A DNA stretch of 7,888 nt, taken from positions 1-7,888 of the forward strand of contig CALGZV010000404.1 in the NCBI GenBank assembly GCA_937934385.1, written 5' to 3'. The notes beneath the pieces are model-generated. The model searched no databases. It was not told the origin of the DNA and saw only the letters and a program-made list of their open reading frames with translations. Positions 1 through 6,664 of the stretch are shown here, in pieces. This DNA comes from an uncultured Clostridia bacterium. Its GTDB lineage: Bacteria > Bacillota > Clostridia > Oscillospirales > CAG-272. Within the stretch, counting starts at the first letter, position 1, and each line of letters starts with the position of its first letter. Both the position numbers and the translations under genes were made by a program.

Positions 1-598
1 AAGTAACAGATCCTCCTGCATTTACCCCTCCGTTAATTCCTTCTTCGCAAGTAACAGATCCTCCTGCATTTACCCCTCCGTTAATTCCTTCTTCGCAAGT
101 AACGGCTCCTCCTGCAACTACGCTTCCGTTAATTCCTTCTTTGCAAAATACATAGTCGCCTGCAACTACGCCTCCGTTAATGCCGCCTTCAATATTAGCG
201 CTTCCCCATAGCTCTACATTGACTGCTTTTTCCTGGTTATCGCACTGATCTATCAGCAAAGGTATTTTTACATCCGGATCATAGTCATCGCGCTTTAAAA
301 TTTTTTTACCGAAGAATTGAACTACGCGAAGCTTTCCGTCATCCTGAATATCGGATAGATCTGTACATCCTGCTTTGTTATGATCTGTATTGTGCTTACC
401 GCGGAGAAGTTCGTCAACTGTGACTCCGAACAGATCGGCAAGAGGTATAAGGAGAGTTATATCAGGATATGATAAACCGCATTCCCATTTTGAAACCGCC
501 TGAGATGTGATTCCAAGCTTGTTTGCAAGCTCGTCTTGGCTGAGGGCGATTTCTTTTCTTAAACTTTTGAGGTTTTCTTTAAAATTGATCATACTCAT
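1..598 (-). CDS. Xre-family HTH regulator with C-terminal glycine-rich 16-residue repeats (3' end outside window)
   Basis: The visible 199 residues begin MSMINFKENLKSLRKE. Residues 6-66 form a classic Xre/Cro-type helix-turn-helix, with LSQDELANKLGI as the first helices and TSQAVSKWE as the recognition helix, ending in the usual DLFGVTVDELL. A linker (about 67-125) leads to VNVELWGSANIEGG and then to repeats of the form EEGINGGVNAGGSVTC with period 16. The regular G-I-x-G-x-V-x-A-G-G-x-V-x-C spacing suggests a bactofilin-like or similar right-handed beta-solenoid; this is inferred from the pattern. The HTH suggests a DNA-binding regulator; the ligand or target is unknown. The reading frame is open at the left edge, so the number of repeats and the C-terminus are not seen. 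The start at 598 is chosen because the family normally begins just before MxNFKENL. ATG at 592 is equally possible, and an in-frame ATG at 640 would add 14 residues. No start has an ideal Shine-Dalgarno; the nearest, AAAAGG, is about 15 nt upstream of 598. Confidence 0.88.
   Translation of the reverse strand, partial: MSMINFKENLKSLRKEIALSQDELANKLGITSQAVSKWECGLSYPDITLLIPLADLFGVTVDELLRGKHNTDHNKAGCTDLSDIQDDGKLRVVQFFGKKILKRDDYDPDVKIPLLIDQCDNQEKAVNVELWGSANIEGGINGGVVAGDYVFCKEGINGSVVAGGAVTCEEGINGGVNAGGSVTCEEGINGGVNAGGSVT
3..194. repeat. Four 48-bp tandem repeats inside the HTH-solenoid gene
   Basis: Units run 3-50, 51-98, 99-146 and 147-194, each 48 bp (16 codons). The first two units are identical base for base. 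The third differs from them at about 7 positions, and the fourth is more diverged at its edges but keeps the core CTCCGTTAAT. Divergence rises toward the helix-turn-helix end, and the identical copies lie furthest from it, as expected if units are being duplicated at the distal side. The array continues past the left edge, so total copy number is unknown. Because 48 is a multiple of three, gain or loss of units leaves the frame intact. Confidence 0.95.
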
Positions 599-642
599 AT
601 TATTGTAACCATACCTTTTAAAAAATTGTGATCTATGCATTA

Positions 643-654
643 TAACGGCCGTTA
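643..654. promoter_or_regulatory. 12-bp perfect palindrome in the leader of the HTH gene, possible operator
   Basis: TAACGGCCGTTA is a perfect inverted repeat lying between the predicted transcription start (about 672 on the minus strand) and the start codon at 598. Xre-type regulators often bind symmetric sites at their own promoters, so autoregulation is plausible. The same half TAACGG occurs again at 744-749 upstream of the promoter. No binding evidence is available from sequence alone. Confidence 0.35.
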
Positions 655-678
655 CTTTCGCAAGCTTTTGATATGTTA

Positions 679-707
679 ATAATATCATATCTTCTGTCTG
701 TATGCAA
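679..707 (-). promoter_or_regulatory. SigA-type promoter for the HTH-solenoid gene
   Basis: Read on the minus strand, TTGCAT (707-702) is followed after exactly 17 bp by TATTAT (684-679), both close to the TTGACA/TATAAT consensus. It points toward the HTH gene, giving a leader of roughly 70-75 nt to the start at 598. Confidence 0.65.
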
Positions 708-736
708 CATAATGTTGGCTGAAATATGTAATAATT

Positions 737-755
737 ATACAACTAACGGTTGTAT
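737..755. promoter_or_regulatory. Inverted repeat upstream of the HTH promoter
   Basis: ATACAAC (737-743) and GTTGTAT (749-755) are perfect 7-bp arms around a TAACG spacer. The site lies about 30 bp upstream of the -35 of the HTH gene and holds a TAACGG motif shared with the palindrome at 643-654. It could be a regulatory site or chance in AT-rich DNA. Confidence 0.25.
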
Positions 756-851
756 TATTGAGCAAAAAATAAAGCTTTTGCTATGGAGGATATTTAAAAA
801 TAATTTTTAGAAAAAATTTATTCTTAGAGAACTTATTATGCCTCAATTAAG

Positions 852-985
852 AACCCGCCTCACCGGACGCAATCAAAGATTGCGGGCGGGTACTCCAGAA
901 CCTTGTTGCTTCGCAGTAACAACCCGAACCACCGGACACAATTACAGATTGCAGACGTGTACCCGGAGCTTTTGTTGTATTCATA
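852..985. repeat. Two imperfect tandem copies of a ~69-bp structured intergenic element
   Basis: Copy A begins at 852 and copy B at 921. Both start AACCCG and share CACCGGAC, CAAT, AGATTGC and GTAC at matching positions; about three quarters of the first 45 columns agree. Copy A folds well: ACCCGCC (853-859) pairs with GGCGGGT (885-891), enclosing CGCAATC-AAA-GATTGCG. A second small hairpin, TTGTTGC with GTAACAA (903-922), closes the unit. Copy B keeps the inner stem only partly. This resembles a clade-specific intergenic repeat or a decayed small structured RNA; its identity is not recognised. Confidence 0.6.
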
Positions 986-1018
986 ATAAAAGCGTCCGAA
1001 AGCTTATGCTTTCGGACG
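985..1018 (-). terminator. Rho-independent terminator for gpr-spoIIP transcripts
   Basis: CGTCCGAAAGC (993-1003) and GCTTTCGGACG (1008-1018) form a perfect 11-bp stem with a 4-nt loop. On the minus strand the stem is followed by CTTTTATTAT, a usable U tract; the plus-strand side has only a weak T run. It lies about 90 nt downstream of the spoIIP stop codon, with no other terminator between. Confidence 0.8.
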
Positions 1019-1107
1019 GTAATTCTTTAATTTAAAACAGTGATTCGATTTTATTTTAAGATATCAGTTATAAGATATAATTTATGATATATTGTTGAAA
1101 ATTTGTT

Positions 1108-2316
1108 TTATCCGTTTTTAACTATCTCGGCAAGCGCTCCTGCGAGCAGCTCTGCGGCGCGATGCGCTTCTTCTACGGTGTTCCCGCAGGCTCCGATCTC
1201 GACAAGGATCGATCCGGGTGTGTACTGCTGATTGTAAGCTGCTCCGCGGAGGCTTATCGGCCGTGCTATATTTCCGAAGCTTCCGTTAAGCAGACACTGC
1301 AGACGCACTGCGAGCGACAAATTGCTTTCCCAGTTCGGATGATTTGCACCCATTTCGTTAGTACCGACGACGAACATTATCTGGGCGGTATCTCCGAGCG
1401 GAGTTTCTGCTATAGGACGTGCCAGAGATCCGTCATCATATTGTATTGCATCTCTGTGAAGGTCGAGAACATATGATATTGACGGATATTCTTCTGTAAG
1501 TGCGCGGATAGACCGTGAAGCGTAGTTATAGGAATCATTATATGATTCAGCGTCGTGCATGATTGTACAGTGAAGAACCGAGACGCCGTTTTCGGCAAGC
1601 GCTTTTGCAGTTTTTGAACCGACTGAAATCATGTTTAAATCGGTATTCCTGGTACGGAATCCGATTTCAGAATCGAGATAACGGTCGGGATATGTGCTGT
1701 AACATTCTGTGCCGTGCGTGTGTACTATAAGTACCTGCGGGGGATTGCTGCCCGAGGAATACAGTACTGTGCTGTCACCTTCTGAGACTGTCACTTCTGG
1801 ATTGTTTTCCGTGCCTGCGGAGGGATTCCATACCGGAACGCTTCCGAGCAATGCATTGATATCCGGAGAAAATGAAGTCGAATTTTCTATGAGTATCTGA
1901 CCGTTCGGACTGCGGCTGAGATCAGTGGCGGTTATGCGGTGATTGCCCGTATCGTCAGACGGCGGTAAAGCCTCGCTTTCCTGAGGGTCATTTGCGGCAG
2001 TCTGCACTTCTGTTTGCGAAGGAGTTTCAGTTTCCTCCGGAGAGATGCCCCATTCATCTCCGCTGCTCTGCGATATTGGCGGTTCTGAGCTTTCGGCAGC
2101 AGGCTCGCTCTCGCGGGGCGGAGCTGAAGCTGCAATGCCTTTTATCGGAATTTCGATTCCGACGGAATCTGCAAACGATACTACGCAGGCTGAAAAAAGT
2201 GTCATAACGCCGAGCATGCAGCATATAAATCTGACAGCCGGAGTTTTTATCCCGCTTGTGTCAGCTTTATATTGTGCATTCAAATGTATGACATCCGGTC
2301 TCTCATCTTCATTCAT
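1108..2316 (-). CDS. spoIIP: SpoIIP, stage II sporulation protein P (engulfment peptidoglycan hydrolase)
   Basis: SpoIIP is a membrane-anchored amidase/endopeptidase that works with SpoIID and SpoIIM to thin and degrade septal peptidoglycan during engulfment, mainly from the mother-cell side. The 402-residue product has a short N-terminal cytoplasmic segment, one transmembrane helix (about 28-49) and a long Ser/Pro/Glu-rich spacer (about 62-130). The catalytic domain (about 150-398) contains VLIVHTHGTE (195-204), VLDLHRDA (283-290) and ILVEIGACGNT (370-380), the SpoIIP signature blocks that carry the probable zinc-ligand His and Glu residues (H199/H201, H287, E373, assigned by analogy with amidase_3 proteins). 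The start at 2316 has AGGAAAGGA upstream, with an 11-nt gap from its last base. The gene lies directly downstream of gpr, the usual Firmicutes arrangement, and has its own SigE-type promoter in the gap. Length is typical. Confidence 0.95.
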   Translation of the reverse strand: MNEDERPDVIHLNAQYKADTSGIKTPAVRFICCMLGVMTLFSACVVSFADSVGIEIPIKGIAASAPPRESEPAAESSEPPISQSSGDEWGISPEETETPSQTEVQTAANDPQESEALPPSDDTGNHRITATDLSRSPNGQILIENSTSFSPDINALLGSVPVWNPSAGTENNPEVTVSEGDSTVLYSSGSNPPQVLIVHTHGTECYSTYPDRYLDSEIGFRTRNTDLNMISVGSKTAKALAENGVSVLHCTIMHDAESYNDSYNYASRSIRALTEEYPSISYVLDLHRDAIQYDDGSLARPIAETPLGDTAQIMFVVGTNEMGANHPNWESNLSLAVRLQCLLNGSFGNIARPISLRGAAYNQQYTPGSILVEIGACGNTVEEAHRAAELLAGALAEIVKNG

Positions 2317-2384
2317 ATTCGGCTTTATCCTTTCCTGTACATGTGTGTCCTTGGTTTTACCTGATTTTTACTTTTTACGGTATA

Positions 2385-2413
2385 AATATATGCTGCGGTA
2401 TCTGCATATATGC
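2385..2413 (-). promoter_or_regulatory. Probable SigE (mother-cell) promoter of spoIIP
   Basis: On the minus strand GCATATA (2413-2407) is followed after 14 bp by CATATATT (2392-2385). This compares well with the Bacillus SigE consensus, about KMATATT, 13-15 bp, CATACAAT. The site starts just downstream of the gpr stop codon and would give a leader of about 60 nt. In Bacillus subtilis spoIIP is known to be expressed under SigE, so position and sequence agree. The same bases form an inverted repeat (ATATATGC/GCATATAT), which could alternatively be a weak hairpin after gpr. Confidence 0.5.
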
Positions 2414-2418
2414 GATGC

Positions 2419-3447
2419 TTAGTCGAAGCGTGTGCCGAAAACCTCGCCTATGGAATCTGATATAAGCTCTGACAGTGCATTTACTGCTTCGTCGCTTTCT
2501 TTTAAAGATACGAAAAAGCTTTTTCCGTTTTCAAGAACTGTTTCAAGCTGGTGCGGAATTTCTGTCATTCCTGCTTTTTCAAGTGCGTCGCATACGAGTG
2601 TTGAGGAATCGACGATTGTCGGAACGCCGATCGCAACTACCGGTATTCCTATTGTTTCACGGTTGATCGCTCCGCGAAGATTTCCTATACCCGATCCGGG
2701 CGATATTCCGGTATCGCAAAGCTGTACGGTAGTTCCGAGTCTGTCTATGCTTCGGGCGGCAAGCGCATCTATCGCGATTATTACGTACGGAGAGATACTT
2801 TGTACAAGTGATTTTATGAGATCTGATGTTTCTATACCTGTCTGACCGGATACTCCTGGCGCAATCGCTGCAATTTCGTCGGTACCGAGTTTTTCGAACA
2901 GCGCACGGTCGGCTATACGGATATGTCTTGTTACGTTTATACCGTCTGTACACAGCGGCCCTAGCGCATCTGCCGTTATTTTACGGTTTCCGAGGCCTAC
3001 TATCAGAGCGCAGCCTTCGCGCTTTTTAATATCAGAAAATTTGTTTGGATTATCGTAGTTGTCTTGTTCCTCTGTTTTACCGTTGTTTTTGTTGGGTTGA
3101 CCTTGAAGACTTTTATTCAGAATACCGCGAAGTTCTTCTGCCAGAAGCTCTGAGATTTTATTTCGCTCCTCACTGCTTTTCTGCCATATACGTCCTATGT
3201 TTACGGTTATATAGCTGCCGCATTCTTTGCCGATCTTTTTTGCGCCGGTTTTACTTGTAACGTCGAGACGTACTATCTCTATTCCGTTTTTTTGTTCTTC
3301 GCTGTATACAAGGCCGTCGTTATCACGTGGCTTTGCATCCTCTTTTTGATCTTCTGCAAGCGGATAGCATTCTGCGGCGAGGTCGGTCCGGCTGTATTTT
3401 TCCGTATAGTGTTCTGCCGAAGTTTTATTTTTGATATCTTTATGCAT
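2419..3447 (-). CDS. gpr: GPR, germination protease (spore endopeptidase, MEROPS family M63/A25)
   Basis: GPR cleaves the small acid-soluble proteins (SASP) in the spore core at germination. It is made in the forespore as an inactive zymogen. The 342-residue product carries YSRTDLAAE (18-26), matching the autoprocessing site of Bacillus GPR, where cleavage falls after RTD; removal of about 22 residues is predicted. The core contains VGLGNRKITADALGP (150-164), APGVSGQTGIETSD (196-209), IAIDALAARS (224-233), DTGISPGSGIGN (245-256) and IPVVAIGVPTIVD (268-280), all GPR hallmarks. D160 and D227 correspond by motif to the two aspartates proposed as catalytic in B. megaterium (D127, D193). Residues about 113-140 form a polar, low-complexity insert. 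The start at 3447 has AAAGGA 8 nt upstream. No clear SigF/SigG promoter was found; GAATA at 3543-3539 (minus) is a possible -35 without a convincing -10. spoIIP follows after 102 bp. Confidence 0.96.
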   Translation of the reverse strand: MHKDIKNKTSAEHYTEKYSRTDLAAECYPLAEDQKEDAKPRDNDGLVYSEEQKNGIEIVRLDVTSKTGAKKIGKECGSYITVNIGRIWQKSSEERNKISELLAEELRGILNKSLQGQPNKNNGKTEEQDNYDNPNKFSDIKKREGCALIVGLGNRKITADALGPLCTDGINVTRHIRIADRALFEKLGTDEIAAIAPGVSGQTGIETSDLIKSLVQSISPYVIIAIDALAARSIDRLGTTVQLCDTGISPGSGIGNLRGAINRETIGIPVVAIGVPTIVDSSTLVCDALEKAGMTEIPHQLETVLENGKSFFVSLKESDEAVNALSELISDSIGEVFGTRFD

Positions 3448-3633
3448 GTCTTTTTTCCTTTCTGCGGCCTGATCTTCCTGTAACAGGATAAAAAGGTATA
3501 TTACGGTAAAGAATATTGTTCACCTCTTTTTGTTTTTTTATTCAAAAGGCAGTCTTAAAACGTATAAAGCATTTATATATGTAATCAAAGTATTGCAAAC
3601 CTAAAAAAGTTTACAAATATATCAAATAAACCA

Positions 3634-3662
3634 TTGATAAAAAATCAAAACAATGATATAAT
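3634..3662 (+). promoter_or_regulatory. SigA-type promoter of the peptide-binding lipoprotein gene
   Basis: TTGATA (3634-3639) and TATAAT (3657-3662) are separated by exactly 17 bp. Transcription would start near 3669, leaving a leader of about 50 nt that ends in AGGAGG (3705-3710), 9 nt before the ATG. The rest of the 272-bp divergent gap to gpr (3448-3633) is AT-rich and shows no other clear element. Confidence 0.85.
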
Positions 3663-3719
3663 AGATAAAACCGATTTTACGGCTTTGTCCGGATCTACCA
3701 TTTCAGGAGGAATACAATA

Positions 3720-5459
3720 ATGAAAAAAATCATATCTTTGTTGCTTTGTATAGTGATGCTTACCGCAGCACTTGCAGGATGCAGCAGCAAAGAACAAGGC
3801 AGCGGACCGGTAATTCCGGTATATATCTCGTCTCCTATCGCAAGCTTTGATCCCGCAATGTCCCTGAATGACGAAGCGGCATTCAAGGTTATCGGTATGA
3901 TCTACGAGGGACTTACAAGAATAAACAATAAAGGCAAGCTCGAAAACGCCCTTATGGACGATTGGAAGTATACTGCCGACGAAGATAACGGAACATATAC
4001 TCTTGAAATTACGCTTAAGGCGACACAGTGGAGTGATGCGCGCGACGTTACAGCGGACGATTTCGTTTTCGCCTGGAAGCGTATAATGGAGCCGGAGTTT
4101 CAGTGCGATGCCGCAGCACTTCTTATGGATCTTAAGAACGCTAAGGAAGTTAAGTCGGGCGACGCATCTATTGACGATCTCGGAGTATGTTCTGCAGATA
4201 CCGATATTCTTCAGGTAAACTTCTCGAGGAATATCGATCCGGAAGATTTTCTTGCCATATGCGCCAGTCCCGCGCTTTATCCTTTGCGTGAGGATATAGT
4301 AAGTAAGGCCACCGACTGGTCAACAAATACTACGATACTTGTAACAAACGGTCCGTTTACAGTCCGTACTTTCCGTCCCGAGTATAACTCTATGACAGAT
4401 GAGGATAAGGCACTTATTATCGAGCGCAATATTTACTATTACCGTGATGCCGAAAAGGACAGGGTAAATAAATATGTAACACCTTACCGTCTTACGACAG
4501 ACTGGACTCTCAGCTCAGAAGAACAGCTTCAGAAGTATGAAAACGGAGAAGTTCTGTATATAAATGAGATCCCGCTCGACAAGCGTGCCGAATATGCAGA
4601 TGATGTAAAGCTCCAGGATACATTTAATACACATACATACTTCTTTAATACTTCAAAGGCGCCTTTTGACGATCCTGATGTCCGTCTCGGACTGTCTATG
4701 GCCATAGACCGCGAAGCTGTTGCAAAAATAGTTACTTATGCAAAGGCTGCTGAGGGATTTGTTCCCGAAGGATTGGCTTCGTGCGGCAAACAGGATTTCC
4801 GTGAGGCTTCCGGAAATCAGCTTACATATGATGTTGAGCAAGCCAAAAGCCTTACGAGAAAAGCAAGCAAAAAGAGCTTCTCTATTCTTATAAGAGATAA
4901 TGAGGTCGATAGAGCTGTTGCAGAATACTGTGCTGAGCAGTGGGAAAAGCTCGGATTTGACGTAAATATAAAAACTCTCGGGATCCGTTTTTATATTGAA
5001 AACGATTACGCTCTTTACAGAGATCGATTTAATGAAGCATATCAAAGCGGCGATTTTGACGTAATCGCAATTGACTGGCAGAGTCTGAGTACGGATGCAT
5101 GGTCAACACTTGCGCCGTTTGCGAAGGATTATTCCGGTTCTGCTCTTGATCTTGCAGAGGCGGCAAAGACAGGAGATTTCGAGAGCAAGCCTCATATAAC
5201 CGGATATAACAGCAGTGAGTATAATGAGATTATCGACCGTGCATTTGCCGAAACAGATAAGGAAAAGCGCTCGGAGATTCTTATTGAGGCTGAAAAGCTT
5301 CTTGCCAAGGATATGCCTGTAATGCCGTTGTTTGTATATCAGGATTACTATCTTATAAGCTCTGAACTTTCAAATAAGGGTTCAATGACTACGTTCTGGT
5401 CGTACCGTAATTTCAGCAAACTTAACTGGAAAAATTATACCGAGCCGGATAACTACTGA
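3720..5459 (+). CDS. Oligopeptide-type ABC transporter substrate-binding lipoprotein (SBP_bac_5 family)
   Basis: This is an extracytoplasmic solute-binding protein that would capture peptides (or another family-5 ligand) and pass them to an ABC permease. The 579-residue product starts with a lipoprotein signal peptide: MKK, a hydrophobic core, and lipobox LAGC with lipidated Cys21. The mature protein shows family-5 features: ISSPIASFDPAMSLND (36-51), VIGMIYEGLTRINNKGKL (57-74), TADDFVFAWKR (111-121), a central DDPDVRLGLSMAIDREAV segment and a C-terminal MPVMPLFVYQDYYLIS segment. This layout is that of OppA-like proteins, and the length is usual. The start is firm (AGGAGG, 9-nt spacing, consensus promoter). 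No permease or ATPase gene lies downstream; a terminator closes the unit, so it is a stand-alone binding protein that must use a transporter encoded elsewhere or act in sensing. The exact ligand cannot be told from sequence. Confidence 0.93.
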   Translation: MKKIISLLLCIVMLTAALAGCSSKEQGSGPVIPVYISSPIASFDPAMSLNDEAAFKVIGMIYEGLTRINNKGKLENALMDDWKYTADEDNGTYTLEITLKATQWSDARDVTADDFVFAWKRIMEPEFQCDAAALLMDLKNAKEVKSGDASIDDLGVCSADTDILQVNFSRNIDPEDFLAICASPALYPLREDIVSKATDWSTNTTILVTNGPFTVRTFRPEYNSMTDEDKALIIERNIYYYRDAEKDRVNKYVTPYRLTTDWTLSSEEQLQKYENGEVLYINEIPLDKRAEYADDVKLQDTFNTHTYFFNTSKAPFDDPDVRLGLSMAIDREAVAKIVTYAKAAEGFVPEGLASCGKQDFREASGNQLTYDVEQAKSLTRKASKKSFSILIRDNEVDRAVAEYCAEQWEKLGFDVNIKTLGIRFYIENDYALYRDRFNEAYQSGDFDVIAIDWQSLSTDAWSTLAPFAKDYSGSALDLAEAAKTGDFESKPHITGYNSSEYNEIIDRAFAETDKEKRSEILIEAEKLLAKDMPVMPLFVYQDYYLISSELSNKGSMTTFWSYRNFSKLNWKNYTEPDNY

Positions 5460-5500
5460 TATAAAATACAGCAGACCCTTGAATTTTCGAAAAGAAAATG

Positions 5501-5542
5501 CCGCCGCGCAATGTTCGTTCATTTGTGCGGCGGTTGGTTTTT
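5501..5542 (+). terminator. Rho-independent terminator after the lipoprotein gene
   Basis: CCGCCGCGCAA (5501-5511) pairs with TTGTGCGGCGG (5523-5533) over 11 bp with a single G-U pair and an 11-nt loop, followed by TTGGTTTTT. It begins about 40 nt after the stop codon at 5459 and ends the transcript from the promoter at 3634. Confidence 0.88.
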
Positions 5543-5594
5543 CATATAGAAGAATACAGGAAAAAGAAAATGTAATGCGAATGGAGATAAAGCT

Positions 5595-6140
5595 ATGCAG
5601 ACTTCTCTGAAGGATAAAAATGATATTAAAATATTTATTCTTTATCTGATGCGTAACGTCGGATATCCGCTTGAATTTGAAAATCTTAACGACATTGTTA
5701 TTCAGGACGGCGTAGTCGGATATTTTGATTTTGTCGAATGCTTTGGTGAACTTCTGGATACAGGAAATATTGCGGAGATCAAGATAGACGGAAACGATTT
5801 TTATGAGATAACCGAACAGGGAAAGCAGGTATCCGACAATCTTGAAGGGAATCTTCTCGGGATAATCAGGGATAAAAGTCTGAAGAGCGCACTGAGACTT
5901 CTCTCATTTAAAAAGCGGGGATCCGAGATAAAGTGTGTATCAAAGGAACTTGATGACGGCAGATATTCATTGATTTGCTCTATTATCGAAAACCACAGGG
6001 AGATCATGCATATAGAGCTTCTTGCCGACAATAAGATTCAGCTTGAAAAAATGAAGTATAACTTTTCAGATAAACCTGAAATCTGTTATAAAGGTATTCT
6101 GGCTTTGCTTTCAGGCGAAGTTAATTATTTGCTGCAATAA
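5595..6140 (+). CDS. DUF4364 family protein (probable winged-helix protein)
   Basis: The 181-residue product matches my memory of DUF4364 (PF14277), a Clostridia family of unknown function. Residues about 8-80 read as a winged helix: DIKIFILYLMRNVGYPLEFENLND-type first helices, a second helix ending in FGELLDTGNI, and a wing with FYEITEQGKQVSDNL. This is similar in layout to PadR- or MarR-like DNA-binding domains. The C-terminal half (about 95-181) is mixed alpha/beta with no recognised motif. There is no signal peptide or membrane helix, so it is cytoplasmic. The ATG at 5595 has GGAG 8 nt upstream. It sits just after a strong terminator, with only about 50 bp in between and no clear promoter, so its own promoter must be weak or it depends on read-through. 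A hairpin follows at 6268. A role as a transcription regulator is an inference from the fold pattern only. Confidence 0.82.
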   Translation: MQTSLKDKNDIKIFILYLMRNVGYPLEFENLNDIVIQDGVVGYFDFVECFGELLDTGNIAEIKIDGNDFYEITEQGKQVSDNLEGNLLGIIRDKSLKSALRLLSFKKRGSEIKCVSKELDDGRYSLICSIIENHREIMHIELLADNKIQLEKMKYNFSDKPEICYKGILALLSGEVNYLLQ

Positions 6141-6267
6141 TAATTACGGTATTTTATATACAGGGAAAGACATAATAAAACATCGGAAACTCTTTTAAAT
6201 CGGTCGCTGCTTTTTATCAGTGTTCAGTAATAAAGAACAATAGAAAAGATTCTTATAAGACATAATA

Positions 6268-6321
6268 AATAAATCACTCCGATTTGTATATGAAGTACGG
6301 TTTGGGGTGATTTATTATATT
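6268..6321 (+). terminator. Terminator-like hairpin downstream of the DUF4364 gene
   Basis: AATAAATCACTCC (6268-6280) pairs with GGGGTGATTTATT (6304-6316) over 13 bp with one G-U pair, extendable by two inner pairs, with a loop of about 20 nt. The right side runs into ATATTTTAG. The T run is short and the stem is A/T-rich at the base, and it is 128 nt from the stop codon, so it may instead be a processing or regulatory hairpin. Confidence 0.5.
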
Positions 6322-6603
6322 TTAGATTAGCAGTGAATTTACTGTAATGATTGATTGTGATTATTATGAATGTGATACCGGACTTCTGACATATTGTATA
6401 TTTGAGTGTTAACATATTGTTTTTGTTTTAATTTGAAAGCTTGGTTTTGTTTATGATATTTTTTGTATTAAATTGTTAAGATATAATTACGTTGAAAAAG
6501 CTCAAAATTGGTTTACTTTTTTAGAAAAAAAGCAAAAAACAAGTCAAATTTGTGCGAAACAGAAAAAATGTTTCTATTTTTTTAAAAAAAATCAAAAAAA
6601 CTA
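6322..6603. other. A/T-rich non-coding region upstream of the sigma-factor promoter
   Basis: No gene is supported here or in 6141-6267; the open frames are short and lack ribosome binding sites. Bases about 6520-6600 are dense in A and T runs directly upstream of the -35 at 6604, which could act as an UP element or bent DNA that strengthens the promoter. TTTGTGCGAAA at 6550-6560 resembles a Spo0A box but carries an extra base. Confidence 0.5.
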
Positions 6604-6632
6604 TTGACTAACATTGGATAAAGTGATATACT
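6604..6632 (+). promoter_or_regulatory. Near-consensus SigA promoter of the SigH-like sigma-factor gene
   Basis: TTGACT (6604-6609) and TATACT (6627-6632) are 17 bp apart, each one base from consensus. The predicted start near 6639 leaves a long leader of about 137 nt before the GTG at 6776, which contains the two inverted repeats annotated below. Confidence 0.85.
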
Positions 6633-6664
6633 ATAGCTACCGCGAAACAATAATTTTTCACATT

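Larger units (their letters stand above)
599..1107. other. Non-coding region between the HTH gene and spoIIP
   Basis: No convincing gene is seen here. From left to right it holds the HTH leader and promoter, an AT-rich stretch (about 756-850), the two 69-bp repeats (852-985), the spoIIP terminator (985-1018) and an AT-rich tail. An open frame of 65 codons starting at 838 runs through the repeats and the terminator hairpin. It has no ribosome binding site and no recognisable domain, so it is not annotated as a gene. Confidence 0.7.

Noticed and set aside
1..194. CRISPR array suggested by regular tandem repeats
   Set aside because: The 48-bp units are directly abutting without unique spacers and are in frame inside a coding sequence, so they are protein-coding tandem repeats.
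838..1035. 65-codon plus-strand open frame in the repeat and terminator region
   Set aside because: It has no ribosome binding site, its codons come from the 69-bp repeats and the spoIIP terminator stem, and the product is basic and Cys/Arg-rich with no recognisable domain.
2045..2422. 125-codon plus-strand open frame opposite spoIIP
   Set aside because: It lies antisense to a clearly assigned gene, has no ribosome binding site and shows no domain; it is a shadow of the spoIIP reading frame.
4653..5045. 130-codon minus-strand open frame opposite the binding lipoprotein gene
   Set aside because: The sense frame encodes conserved family-5 sequence; the antisense product has no motif and no start signals.
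5480..5500. CodY-box-like AATTTTCGAAAAGAA downstream of the lipoprotein gene
   Set aside because: It has five mismatches to the 15-base consensus and lies after the stop codon, just before a terminator, where regulation by CodY is not expected.
6550..6560. Possible Spo0A box TTTGTGCGAAA upstream of the sigma-factor promoter
   Set aside because: It has an extra base in the middle of the TTTGTCGAA-type consensus, and such AT-rich near matches are common by chance.
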